Source: Paenibacillus sp. RC334
Lineage (GTDB): Bacteria; Bacillota; Bacilli; Paenibacillales; Paenibacillaceae
Reading direction: 5' to 3'
Assembly: GCF_030034735.1 (NCBI RefSeq)
Contig: NZ_CP125370.1
Span: 3,534,001-3,598,000, forward strand
DNA: 64,000 nucleotides
Below the pieces are notes generated by a model. That model saw only the letters and a program-made list of their open reading frames with translations. It did no database searches and was not told the DNA's origin. Positions 54,496 through 63,801 of this stretch are shown here, piece after piece. The translations under genes and the position numbers were made by a program. Every line of letters begins with the position of its first letter. The stretch's first letter is position 1.

Positions 54496-55380
54496 TTACA
54501 GATGTTCTGCTAAAAATGACTGCCACGCCATTCGCATTTCCAAGGTCTCCATATGCCCGCCACCTGCGATCACAGGCTGCCAATGTTCAGGGTGACCTGC
54601 TTCCTGGTAAGCTTCCAGCAGTCCTTTCGCCAGATGCTCGACTCCTTCAATAGGACACATTCGGTCATTTTGACCTGTTATGCTCATTCGTGGACGGGGA
54701 ACAATCCGCTTTTGAATATCCAACGTGGTAAAATGCTTTAGCAAGCCGGGGACATAGGAATAGAAGCCATGGTGATCCAGTCCCCTTTTGGCGATCAGCG
54801 TATGGGCATCTACCTGTCCGCAAATATCAATGGTGACCTGTATCCGCTCATCTAACGCTGCCAGCCACCACGCCATCAGACCTCCCATCGACATGCCAAT
54901 CGTTGCGATGCGGGAAGCATCAACACTCTCTCGCTGGCACATATAGTCCACCAAACGACGGTTATCGTACAGCATCATGCCCCACAGCACCTGGCCCTGC
55001 CAGAGCATCTCCTTTACCAGCTCACTTTCGGTTTTGCCCCCACGTTCATTAAAGCCCCACATGTCAATACAACAAGCGCAATAGCCCATGTCTGTCAGGG
55101 TTTTGGCAAACGAGGGCTGCTGCAAGTAAGAGCTGCTATGGATAAATTCCTTGCGTCCATTCGTATAATTGCCCCCATGCGAATGGTTGAAAATGACCAA
55201 TGGAAACGGACTGTTTCCTTGTAGTGGTGTGGCTATATAAGCTGGCACAGGCTCGATTCCGTTTATGTCCAGCAGGAGAGATTCCAGTTGGTATCCCTCT
55301 TGCTCCTCTTGCTTTAGCACGGTAGCTGTAACGGGTCGATCTGCCGGAAGATCTCCCAATAATGCTTGCAGCTTATCCAC
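54496..55380 (-). CDS. Alpha/beta hydrolase, dienelactone-hydrolase-like, candidate acetyl esterase
   Basis: 294 residues. Nucleophile elbow IGMSMGG with S164; oxyanion region NHSHGGNYTN; acidic residue around ITGQNDRMCP; catalytic His in GGGHMETLE. No signal peptide. Its place between CE8 pectinesterase and GH28 polygalacturonase suggests it removes acetyl groups from pectin oligomers. The start is a GTG after GGAGGG. Reaction inferred by context; other esters are possible. Confidence 0.8.
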   Translation of the reverse strand: MDKLQALLGDLPADRPVTATVLKQEEQEGYQLESLLLDINGIEPVPAYIATPLQGNSPFPLVIFNHSHGGNYTNGRKEFIHSSSYLQQPSFAKTLTDMGYCACCIDMWGFNERGGKTESELVKEMLWQGQVLWGMMLYDNRRLVDYMCQRESVDASRIATIGMSMGGLMAWWLAALDERIQVTIDICGQVDAHTLIAKRGLDHHGFYSYVPGLLKHFTTLDIQKRIVPRPRMSITGQNDRMCPIEGVEHLAKGLLEAYQEAGHPEHWQPVIAGGGHMETLEMRMAWQSFLAEHL

Positions 55381-55429
55381 GTGTTCCCTCCTTCCATGCC
55401 CCTCCTAAATCAGGATTTTTGCAAAATCC

Positions 55430-56791
55430 TCAATTAAAAACATTTTGTTCAGAAGGTTGTATCGTCACTTGTTCGATCAGCTTTTCAGGCTGGTTTGTAT
55501 TTTTCGAATGACAACGGTTGACTTCAACGCCTTCCCCGTTTTCAATATAAAAAGCAGGGCCTTCATGATTCTCAATGGTCACCTGTTGAAAACGGATATC
55601 TCTAACATTGCCTAGATAAAAACCACGGTTGTTCATATCTTCGATCCCTGTCATCATGGCAGGACGGCCGGGAATCGCATTTTTCGCCATAGAAATATCA
55701 ATATTGGAAAATGTAATTTCAGCAATATATTGTTCTGCAAGTCCGTATAAGAATCCAGCAGCCGCATGAACCTGTCGTGCCGTGATATCGGAAAAATGAA
55801 TCCGTCTAAAGCAAGGCGTTTCATCGGTAATTGGATAGGGATTTTTGTCCCAGACATATTTGTCTTTGCCCCGAGGTCCGCAGAAATAATAGAGATTCAG
55901 AATAAATGGACAAATCACATCTTCCATCACAATATTGCTAACGCGAATATCCTCGATGATTCCGCCACGTCCCCGTCTTGATTTCAGGCGGATGCCCCGA
56001 TCCGTTTGCTTGAACACACAATTGCTGATCGTGACATTACGGATATCTCCACTCATCTCGCTTCCCAGTACGACAGCGCCATGTCCATGCACCATCGTAC
56101 AGTTGGTAATCGTTATATTTTCACAAGGAATCCTCTCCTGTGTATCTTCGGTTCCTGCTTTGATCGCAATACAATCATCGCCCACATCAATATTGCAGTT
56201 ACTAATACGAACATTGGAACAGGATTCGGGATTAATGCCATCCGTATTGGGGGAATCCGCCGGGTTAAGAATGGACACATTGTCAATCGTAACGTTATAA
56301 CAAGCGATAGGGTTTACAGTCCAACTGGGGGAATTTTTCAACATGATATCTTTAATGGTGACCCGCTGACAACGGTCAAAGCTGATTAATTTGGGTCTCG
56401 GGTACTGTAACTCCTCGGGATGATTCCGATGCTTTTCCCACCACGGTTGACCATTTCCGTCCAGCGTTCCGCTGCCTGTAACTGAAATATTCTCTAGGTT
56501 CTGCCCATAAATACACGACGCATGTACTTCTCGCTGAATGCCTTCCCATCTGGATTCTACTACAGGATAATCAACCAAATCCGTACTGAAGGAAAGAATT
56601 GCACCGGGGCTTAAATGCAGCTCAATGTTACTTTTCAGAAAGATTGCGCCTGTCAGATACGTACCCGAGGGAACAAATACCGTTCCTCCCCCGGCATTAC
56701 TGGCCGCTTCGATCGCAGCCGCAATCGCCCCTGTTGCCAACGTCGTACCATCCTGAGGTGCTCCATAATCTACAATGTTATACATTTGCAT
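55430..56791 (-). CDS. GH28 polygalacturonase-family glycoside hydrolase
   Basis: 453 residues from the ATG at 56791 (AGGAGAG upstream). Beta-helix with the GH28 set: NTDGINPESC, GDDCIAIKAG, TMVHGHGAVVLGSEMSG, DRGIRLKSRRGRG. Acts on galacturonic acid chains, often exo-acting on oligomers. No signal peptide in this form: residues start MYNIVDYGAPQDGTTL, so it is probably intracellular. Longer frame to 56893 reads through poor-looking sequence and lacks a site. It precedes the esterase and pectinesterase genes. Confidence 0.9.
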   Translation of the reverse strand: MQMYNIVDYGAPQDGTTLATGAIAAAIEAASNAGGGTVFVPSGTYLTGAIFLKSNIELHLSPGAILSFSTDLVDYPVVESRWEGIQREVHASCIYGQNLENISVTGSGTLDGNGQPWWEKHRNHPEELQYPRPKLISFDRCQRVTIKDIMLKNSPSWTVNPIACYNVTIDNVSILNPADSPNTDGINPESCSNVRISNCNIDVGDDCIAIKAGTEDTQERIPCENITITNCTMVHGHGAVVLGSEMSGDIRNVTISNCVFKQTDRGIRLKSRRGRGGIIEDIRVSNIVMEDVICPFILNLYYFCGPRGKDKYVWDKNPYPITDETPCFRRIHFSDITARQVHAAAGFLYGLAEQYIAEITFSNIDISMAKNAIPGRPAMMTGIEDMNNRGFYLGNVRDIRFQQVTIENHEGPAFYIENGEGVEVNRCHSKNTNQPEKLIEQVTIQPSEQNVFN

Positions 56792-56872
56792 CTCGTTCTC
56801 TCCTGTCTTCATTTTTTGTGAATACGAAAATGATGTATAGGCTGAACTTAAAAATACACTGGAAAACGGAGT

Positions 56873-56922
56873 AGGCGGAATGGTGCTGAACAAGCGTCAG
56901 CGATGGTAAGCACCATCCGCCT
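56873..56922 (-). terminator. Strong stem-loop between solute-binding gene and GH28
   Basis: Arms AGGCGGA-TGGTGCT and AGCACCA-TCCGCCT, about 14 bp each with one bulge; loop around GTCAGCGATGG. It lies in the leader of the GH28 gene, 48 bp after the binding-protein stop. It resembles the hairpin at 5788-5810 in position and may adjust expression of the two halves of the operon. Confidence 0.65.
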
Positions 56923-56970
56923 GCGTAGTGGCACTTCATGTACACTGATGTTCAACCTATATCTATATCC

Positions 56971-58491
56971 TTATTTTTTCGATTTCTTATACGCTTCTTC
57001 GTATTCAGTAATAATCTGTGATCCACCGGAATTTTTCCAGTTTTCTACCGCTGCTTTAAATCCGGCTTCATCGGTCTCACCCATAATAAATTTGAACGTA
57101 GCATCGGTAATAATTTTTTCGAGCTCAGTTCCTTTTTCATTGGCAGTTACAGAATCCAGAGGAACGGTTGGGTCCAAAACGGCAAATTCGTTATTTTCCT
57201 TGATTAATTGATTGGCCAGTTCCTTTTCAGGGTTGGCATCTTTTAACGTGTAAGTTACTTCACTCGGTCTGGAGCTTGCAAACGGCTGTACATCTGCTTG
57301 CCACAAATCGGTGTTAATAATTCTGAAAGCTCCTTCATTATCAATGTCATAATGAGTTCCCTTGATACCACCTGTCATGTCCATAAATACTTCTTCATCA
57401 ATCAAATCATTGACAAATTGAAGTAATCTCTTCAATTGAGCTTCCGTCTTCACCTCGGATTTAGGAAATGCCAGCAAACCGCCAACTCCGCTGCCCTCGG
57501 ACCAAATGTGATATTTACCGTCTCCATTGGAGATTTTATTTACAGGCACCAATTCAAGCCCCTTTTGCAAGCCTTGTGACAGATTTCTCAAGTTGGTGAT
57601 ATCCACCATTCCCGTATAAATTCCGGTTTTCCCTTGAGCAAATTGCTGCTGCTGATCGGTTTTAGCGGTTACGGCGAAATCCTTCGATATATACCCGTTC
57701 TTATATAATTTATTGGAATACTTTATCGTTTCCAAATATTGAGGTGTATCAAATTCCGGCGTAAACTTGCCATTCTCATCTACTTTCCAGCCATTAGGTG
57801 TGCCAAAATAAGAGCTTAAGGTTTTAAAGCTGCTGTAGCGCAGATCAGATCTGTCGCCAAAGCCTGTCGTATCCTTTTTGCCATTACCGTCCGGATCATC
57901 TTCTGTAAACGCTCTCGCAACTTCGTAAAGCTCATCCAGGGTCGTAGGTACTTTAAGTCCTAAACGATCCAGCCAATCTTTGCGAATAACCAAGCCTGCT
58001 CGTGCCAAATTTTTCTGGAATGGAACTCCATACAGAACTCCCTCGATGGAGGCTGCATTTCTAACTTCGGGAGGTATCTTTTTTAAATTGTCATAATCGT
58101 CCAAATAACTCCCTACATCCCAGAATAGACCTGATTTCAATGAACTTCGAACTGAAGAATTTGTCATCATCGTAAGAGTCACGATATCCGCCAATTCACC
58201 AGACGCCAGCGCTGTAGTGATTCTCTCTTCTTTCGATGCATCAGGAACCCAGTTGAACGTAATCTTGGAATTCGTGTATTTTTCAATTTTGTCCTTAATC
58301 GTGTCTGTAGGTGGAGAGGCTGTGTGCAATACATTTAACCAGGTTAATTCCAGCTTTGAATTCGGATCATAGGTTTGGCTGCCTTGATCCTCTGCCCCCT
58401 TGTCACCGCAAGCAGCTAAAAAAACACTCATGACCATAAGTACGGCAAGAAGGCCCGATACTCCCTTTTTCATCGATATCCCTTTTTTCAT
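56971..58491 (-). CDS. Extracellular solute-binding lipoprotein of the pectin-locus importer
   Basis: 506 residues. Lipoprotein signal with lipobox LAAC and following GDKGAEDQGS. Family of Lpl/YtcQ-type binding proteins: EELTWL-type start (KLELTWLNVLHTASPP), GVPFQKNLARAGLVIRKDWL and GFGDRSDLRYSSFKTLSSYF. Start ATG has AAAAGGAG. Likely binds oligogalacturonides or xylo-oligosaccharides for the permeases at 59165 and 60405; specificity inferred from the enzymes downstream. Confidence 0.88.
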   Translation of the reverse strand: MKKGISMKKGVSGLLAVLMVMSVFLAACGDKGAEDQGSQTYDPNSKLELTWLNVLHTASPPTDTIKDKIEKYTNSKITFNWVPDASKEERITTALASGELADIVTLTMMTNSSVRSSLKSGLFWDVGSYLDDYDNLKKIPPEVRNAASIEGVLYGVPFQKNLARAGLVIRKDWLDRLGLKVPTTLDELYEVARAFTEDDPDGNGKKDTTGFGDRSDLRYSSFKTLSSYFGTPNGWKVDENGKFTPEFDTPQYLETIKYSNKLYKNGYISKDFAVTAKTDQQQQFAQGKTGIYTGMVDITNLRNLSQGLQKGLELVPVNKISNGDGKYHIWSEGSGVGGLLAFPKSEVKTEAQLKRLLQFVNDLIDEEVFMDMTGGIKGTHYDIDNEGAFRIINTDLWQADVQPFASSRPSEVTYTLKDANPEKELANQLIKENNEFAVLDPTVPLDSVTANEKGTELEKIITDATFKFIMGETDEAGFKAAVENWKNSGGSQIITEYEEAYKKSKK

Positions 58492-58519
58492 TGTGTTTGC
58501 TCCTTTTCTGATCGTATAT

Positions 58520-59143
58520 TCATGCCATATCTTCCTCTTTCACCAGAACCTCTCGCTCTATTTTGCTAAACACCTGATGCGTCATCCACATCACGAGATA
58601 ACCGATGATACTGGCTCCGGCAAAAGTCAGAATTCCTGGGTACAAGCCTAGAATCAATGTAAAAAGCGCGACAATCGCAACAAAAAGAACAAGTGTATAT
58701 TGTAAATACGAAAACCCAATCACCACGGACATTCTGATTTTCAGCTTGATCCCTTTCCAATCATAATGAGCCAGTAACGGGAAAATGTACGCCAACGAGA
58801 TGAGATACAAAAAGGCTCCAATAAGCGTCACTACGCGAACATACCAGGATGAGACATTGACGATATCCACATAGAGCACGTAGCCCACGAGGCTGTAAAT
58901 CGCTCCAATGATCGCCGCTTCTTTAAAACTTTCTCTAAAGTAACGTACAAACGTGGAGAAAATGGCGACCTCCTCATTCCCCCGAATCCATTGCCTTAAA
59001 ATACTGAGCATAGCGACAGTAGCAGGTCCCACGCCTATAAATCCCAAGCCCAGGATCGTCGCAACCGTCCATAGCAAATTAAGGTAAACCAGCCGGAGCA
59101 AGCGCATGCACCATTTGTTCATGTTTTCTACAAACCGTACCAT
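58520..59143 (-). CDS. YesL-like DUF624 membrane protein
   Basis: 207 residues, five hydrophobic segments; family signature in VYLNLLWTVATILGLGFIGV and GPATVAMLSILRQWIRGNEE. YesL-type proteins are encoded with Yes/Lpl importers and their role is not settled. Start has GGGAAGGA upstream. Located between the permease (21 bp) and the binding-protein gene (28 bp), so in one operon. Confidence 0.88.
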   Translation of the reverse strand: MVRFVENMNKWCMRLLRLVYLNLLWTVATILGLGFIGVGPATVAMLSILRQWIRGNEEVAIFSTFVRYFRESFKEAAIIGAIYSLVGYVLYVDIVNVSSWYVRVVTLIGAFLYLISLAYIFPLLAHYDWKGIKLKIRMSVVIGFSYLQYTLVLFVAIVALFTLILGLYPGILTFAGASIIGYLVMWMTHQVFSKIEREVLVKEEDMA

Positions 59144-59164
59144 TCCGCATCCTTCCCGTCGTCA

Positions 59165-60136
59165 TTAGTAAACGCCGTCTTCACCAAATTTCTTGGCCAG
59201 TCGATTGGAACCCATGATCAGGATTAATCCCACCACGCCTTTAAAAAGTCCTACCGTCGTACTGAAGCTTAATTGTCCATTCTTTAAGCCTGCTGTATAA
59301 ATGTAGGTGTCAAATATTTCGGCAACCTCGCGGTTTAATGAGTTCAATAGCAGATACATATGCTCAAAGCCCAAATCCAGCGTGCTGCCGATTTTCAGAA
59401 TTAACAACGTAATAATGACTGGGCGAATCGCAGGCAAGGTAACATGCCATGTTTTTCGGAGACGTCCGGCACCGTCCATTTCTGCTGCCTCATACAGTTG
59501 CGTATCCACGACTGTAATCGCCGATAAATAAATGATGGTAGACCAGCCGAGTTCCTTCCAGATCACTTGCCCCATATAAACGGTACGCAACCATTCCGGG
59601 GAAGTTAAGAAGCTGATCTTCTCACCGCCTAGTGCAGCAATCATTTCATTCAGTACCCCGCCGTCTACGGTTAAAAATACATAAGAAATCGAAACAATGA
59701 TGACCCATGACATAAAGTGCGGGATGTAGATAATCGTTTGGATGATATTTTTAAAAACAAGCTTCCTTACCTCATTCAGCATCAATGCCAAAATGATCGG
59801 TAATGGAAAGAAGATCACAATGTTGAGCGCAAACAAAACCAGGGTGTTACGTAATAGCATGAAAAACGTGGGCTCGGTAAATAAACGAATGAAATGCTTC
59901 ATTCCTACCCACGAGCTGCCCGTGATTCCCAAAAAGGCTTGATAATCCTGAAACGCAATGACCAAGCCGCCCATAGGGAAATACTTAAAAATAATGAAGT
60001 ACACCAGCCCGGGTAAAACCATCAGATACAGCAACTTATGTTTTTGCATACGTAAAAGATTTTCCGTCGTTCTGTTGTTCTTTTTCTTTTTCATATTCGG
60101 TTTCATGTTCGGTGCGGGGACACTTGAAACTTTCAT
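59165..60136 (-). CDS. Carbohydrate ABC transporter permease, LplB/YesP type
   Basis: 323 residues from the ATG at 60136 (AAGGAGG). Six membrane segments; MVLPGLVYFIIFKYFPMGGL, EAAEMDGAGRLRKTWHVTLP (EAA loop). It pairs with the permease coded divergently at 60405. First gene of the minus-strand operon permease-YesL-binding protein. Confidence 0.9.
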   Translation of the reverse strand: MKVSSVPAPNMKPNMKKKKNNRTTENLLRMQKHKLLYLMVLPGLVYFIIFKYFPMGGLVIAFQDYQAFLGITGSSWVGMKHFIRLFTEPTFFMLLRNTLVLFALNIVIFFPLPIILALMLNEVRKLVFKNIIQTIIYIPHFMSWVIIVSISYVFLTVDGGVLNEMIAALGGEKISFLTSPEWLRTVYMGQVIWKELGWSTIIYLSAITVVDTQLYEAAEMDGAGRLRKTWHVTLPAIRPVIITLLILKIGSTLDLGFEHMYLLLNSLNREVAEIFDTYIYTAGLKNGQLSFSTTVGLFKGVVGLILIMGSNRLAKKFGEDGVY

Positions 60137-60161
60137 TAGCTCGACCTCCTTCAAACGTTCC

Positions 60162-60175
60162 TGTATACGTTTTCA
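60162..60175. promoter_or_regulatory. cre-like site before the minus-strand permease
   Basis: TGTATACGTTTTCA agrees with the CcpA consensus TGWAANCGNTNWCA at 13 of 14 positions. It lies 25 bp upstream of the permease start and would repress when preferred sugars are present. Confidence 0.55.
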
Positions 60176-60215
60176 AGAGTACGTGATTTTTGGCATTACG
60201 CATATAATCATCAAA

Positions 60216-60229
60216 TGATAGCGTTTACA
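60216..60229. promoter_or_regulatory. cre-like site in the divergent permease promoter region
   Basis: TGATAGCGTTTACA agrees with the CcpA consensus at 13 of 14 positions. Located between the divergent permease genes. Confidence 0.6.
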
Positions 60230-60376
60230 AAACCTTATATACCGCCTATTTTCCGGATTTTCACCTTACCTAATGATTACTACACAACCTAATGATTACC
60301 CTCTTTTTTCCATGCTTAGGAGAACACCTCAAGATTTGATTATATACGGAATTCCGCCCTCTTGGTACAGTTTACA

Positions 60377-60390
60377 TGTAAACGATTACG
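60377..60390. promoter_or_regulatory. cre-like site before the plus-strand permease
   Basis: TGTAAACGATTACG differs from the CcpA consensus only at the last base. It lies 15 bp upstream of the TTG start, overlapping the ribosome binding region. Confidence 0.5.
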
Positions 60391-60404
60391 AGGAGGTCAA
60401 TCAC

Positions 60405-61289
60405 TTGGTGCAAAAATCACTAAAAAAAGAATCGCTGGGCAGTCGTATTTTTACCATCGTAAATAGTACATTATTAATTCTCATTGCCCTCACTTGTCTC
60501 TTGCCTTTTCTGAATATCATCGCCAGCTCTTTTGCCTCAACCCAAGAAGTGGTAGCTAAAAAATTCATTTTGTTCCCTGTCACTTTTTCCCTGGATGCAT
60601 ATCGGTATATCCTGTCGACCCCAACGATTTTCAGAGGACTAGGGGTTTCGATCGGAGTGACTGTAGTCGGTACCGTGGTGAGTATGATCTTTACTGCTTT
60701 TATGGCGTACGGATTATCCCGAAGATATCTGCTTGGCCGAAATACGATTAACTTCATTGTCGTGTTTTCCATGTTGTTTAGCGGGGGGATGATTCCAACT
60801 TTCCTGGTTGTAAAAAGCATGGGGCTCATCAATTCGTATTGGTCTCTGATCCTTCCCGTGGCCATTAATGCATTTAACCTGATTATTATGCGTAACTTTT
60901 TTCAGGCGCTACCGGATGATCTGGAGGAATCGGCCAAGATGGATGGGTGTAACGATTTTGGCATCTTCTTTAAAATTATGCTGCCGTTAGCTATGCCCTC
61001 TATTGCAACTATTTCACTTTTCTACGCGGTAGCCTACTGGAATACGTATATGCATGCCATTCTCTATATTAATGATTCCGCCAAATGGCCTATTCAGGTC
61101 TTGCTTCGCCAAATTGTAATCGTTTCCAGTGGTATGCAGGCAGAAGGAACCTCTGTGGATGTCATCCCACCTGCGCAGACGATTAAGATGGCGGTCATTG
61201 TGGTTGCAACCGTTCCTATGCTAATCGTGTATCCATTTGTGCAAAAACACTTTGTCAAAGGAGCATTATTAGGGGCGGTAAAAGGATAA
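60405..61289 (+). CDS. Carbohydrate ABC transporter permease, LplC/YesQ type
   Basis: About 294 residues from the TTG at 60405 (or GTG at 60408), both served by GAGGAGGTC; the longer frame to 60273 lacks a site and reads poorly. Six membrane segments; EAA loop DLEESAKMDGCNDFGIFFKI and ending FVQKHFVKGALLGAVKG. This permease is the natural partner of the minus-strand LplB-type permease but is transcribed in the opposite direction, an unusual layout. It is convergent with the YesS-type regulator. Confidence 0.88.
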   Translation: MVQKSLKKESLGSRIFTIVNSTLLILIALTCLLPFLNIIASSFASTQEVVAKKFILFPVTFSLDAYRYILSTPTIFRGLGVSIGVTVVGTVVSMIFTAFMAYGLSRRYLLGRNTINFIVVFSMLFSGGMIPTFLVVKSMGLINSYWSLILPVAINAFNLIIMRNFFQALPDDLEESAKMDGCNDFGIFFKIMLPLAMPSIATISLFYAVAYWNTYMHAILYINDSAKWPIQVLLRQIVIVSSGMQAEGTSVDVIPPAQTIKMAVIVVATVPMLIVYPFVQKHFVKGALLGAVKG

Positions 61290-61319
61290 ACTGCCCCTTG
61301 ATTGCTAGTGAAGTTCATT

Positions 61320-63581
61320 TTAATTCGCTTGCTTCATCTTACGGTATGCTCCGGGCGTGACCTGCTCCTTCTTCCGAAACGAGCGGATAAAGTTCTGCGG
61401 ATTATGATATTGCAATCGCTCGGCGATTTCTTTAATCGTCATATCCGTCTCAATGAGCCACTTTTTGCCCATTTGCAGCCGGTAGCCCATTAGATACTCA
61501 CTGAACGTCGTACCGTATTCTTTTTTGAAAATACTGCTTAAATAATTGGGATTGTAATGAAGACGGTCCCCAATGAGCTCCAGTGACAATTCCTGGTCAT
61601 ATTCAGCCCGGATAATGGCGGCAATTTTCTCGGAGAGACAGCGGAATTGCTGGTTCGTCTTCTCCTTCATACTTTTTACCATAGGGGAAATGACTTGCTC
61701 CACCAGCATACGCTCGATCTCTTCCGGATTACGAATGTCCAGCAGACGATGGTACAACGCATGATTGTTCTGCGTCAGCAACACTTCGATCCCTAGCAGC
61801 TGCTCCAATTGAATGAGGTTATTCACAAACCGCACCAACAGCACCTCAAAGTTCATGGAATGATTGTTCTTTGTCATTATTTCAGTCAATAAGGAATGTA
61901 CGGTAAGTCGTACTCGCTCTTCATCTCCTATTCGAATGGCGTCAAACAGCTGCGATTCCATTTCCGTCGGATAATGAAGCAGCACCGGGCCTGAAATGAC
62001 TGTGGAAATGTCTTCGTAAAATATAATGGATTCTTTGCCTAAGTTTAAACGGTGGTGCAAGGCTTGCTTACTCATCTCACAGGCTTCCTTGCTTTCTAAC
62101 AAATTGTCATACGATTTACTAATGCCGATACTGATGGATACATTCAAATACTCTTTTACGGTTCGAATCAAAAGGGTGGCATCATCCAGCACTTGCTTGT
62201 TTATTTCCTGTTCATTCTTTCCTGTAAACATTAAAATGGTCGCCTGGATGTCATCGTTCAAAATGATGGGAAGCATTCGCTGCTGCTCTGGAATGGTTTC
62301 TTCTACGATTTTGTTAATAGCCAGCAGTAAAATGTCCTTATCCGAGGGCTCCCGATCTCCCAGATTATCCAGTTGAATCAACAGGGTAATATACATTTGG
62401 TTCTCCAGTTGCGGATAGCCCAAACGTGGCATTTTTCGTGCCAATTCCTCGGCTGAAATCCGCCTGCGAAACAGGTTAAGGATCAATTGGGTTTCAAGCT
62501 GTGGCATTTCGGACTGAATGAGGCTTTCCAGGCTTTCCTTTTCCGTTACAATGCTGTCAATGGAATCAATAATCCAGTCAATTTCATTTTTGGAAGGCTC
62601 ATTTTTGAACGAAAAATTAGGATTTTTAGGCAGGCTGCGTTTAATTTGCTGGAATGGCTTTGTAAAATAGACGGCTATGATATACGCCACCACCACAATC
62701 AAGAGTGTGAGTACAAGTACCATCGTGATGATCCCGAATTTGGTCGTTTGGAATGCATTCGAAATCTCCTTTTTATCTAATATCGTTAAATACGTCCAGT
62801 TGTTATAAGCAGACTTGGCATAAATGACTTGCTGAGCAGGCTGATGCTTCGTTTTTTCCAGTGTCAACATGCCTGAATTGTCGGGTGTAGCCGTAGCCTC
62901 TGAAATGTGCTGGAGCTGCTGGGTGGTCAATAATTGTTCAACGGGCTCGGTTTCGTACATTAAATCGCCTTGTTTATTCAGAATAAAAACGGCCATGTGA
63001 TCCTCTGCTTGAATTGTACGATTTAACGTTTGCAACGAAATATCCGACAGCGCAATGGCTTGCTTCTTTTTGGAGAATACAGGCAAAGTATTTACAAAGC
63101 GGATTCCCTTGTCTGTTTTAATCCAGAATAGCCCCTTATCCTGATGGTCGATATAGGTTTTAAATAGCTTCTCCCGTTCTGTTTTCGTCAAATAGGACAG
63201 GCTTCCATTGGATATTTTCCAATTCTGATCCAGGCTAATCAGTGAGTATTCCGTTCCTTCTAATCCCATCGTAGCAATATAATTGAGTTGCGAATTCACA
63301 TTCCGATACGCTACAAAATCTTTTTCTGTAATGGGATGTTTTACGACTTCATCAAATGAACTGGTCGTACTATACGTATTAAAAGCATATTCAATCGTTT
63401 GGATTTTCTGCTCCAGACTGTTTTTGATCTGCGTCATGTAGCTTTGTTTACTGTTGGAAACTCTTTCCACAACTGAGCTAATTGTTGTAAAATAGATGTA
63501 GCTGCCGAAGCTGGCCACCAACCCTATTCCCAAAACCAGAATCGTAATAAAAATGGTATAGAACATCCTGCCTTTTTTCAT
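61320..63581 (-). CDS. YesS-type membrane-bound AraC transcriptional regulator
   Basis: 753 residues. An N-terminal membrane helix, an extracellular sensor (about 35-270, Cache-like), a second membrane helix near 280-310, a cytoplasmic linker, and a C-terminal AraC HTH (about 650-753): YNPNYLSSIFKKEYGTTFSE and MTIKEIAERLQYHNPQNFIR. Such one-component regulators sense carbohydrates outside and control nearby importers. AAAGGGGG precedes the ATG. Likely controls the pectin locus. A weak cre-like TTATAGCGCTTTCA is at 63618-63631. Confidence 0.9.
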   Translation of the reverse strand: MKKGRMFYTIFITILVLGIGLVASFGSYIYFTTISSVVERVSNSKQSYMTQIKNSLEQKIQTIEYAFNTYSTTSSFDEVVKHPITEKDFVAYRNVNSQLNYIATMGLEGTEYSLISLDQNWKISNGSLSYLTKTEREKLFKTYIDHQDKGLFWIKTDKGIRFVNTLPVFSKKKQAIALSDISLQTLNRTIQAEDHMAVFILNKQGDLMYETEPVEQLLTTQQLQHISEATATPDNSGMLTLEKTKHQPAQQVIYAKSAYNNWTYLTILDKKEISNAFQTTKFGIITMVLVLTLLIVVVAYIIAVYFTKPFQQIKRSLPKNPNFSFKNEPSKNEIDWIIDSIDSIVTEKESLESLIQSEMPQLETQLILNLFRRRISAEELARKMPRLGYPQLENQMYITLLIQLDNLGDREPSDKDILLLAINKIVEETIPEQQRMLPIILNDDIQATILMFTGKNEQEINKQVLDDATLLIRTVKEYLNVSISIGISKSYDNLLESKEACEMSKQALHHRLNLGKESIIFYEDISTVISGPVLLHYPTEMESQLFDAIRIGDEERVRLTVHSLLTEIMTKNNHSMNFEVLLVRFVNNLIQLEQLLGIEVLLTQNNHALYHRLLDIRNPEEIERMLVEQVISPMVKSMKEKTNQQFRCLSEKIAAIIRAEYDQELSLELIGDRLHYNPNYLSSIFKKEYGTTFSEYLMGYRLQMGKKWLIETDMTIKEIAERLQYHNPQNFIRSFRKKEQVTPGAYRKMKQAN

Positions 63582-63801
63582 TGCGCTCCCCCTTTGGTTC
63601 TTTGCATCATACCAAAATTATAGCGCTTTCATAACAAGGTTTAAATCATTTTTTTCACGTGTGCATTTATTTAAAAAACAAACCTGAGCTTAAGCCCACT
63701 CTTCAAACAGAAATGTTAAATACCATTACATCCGTCCCATCCCGTTTTATGTTCATCTGGATTAGCTTGCAGAATTTAAAAAAGGAATTTGGAGGTACCT
63801 T

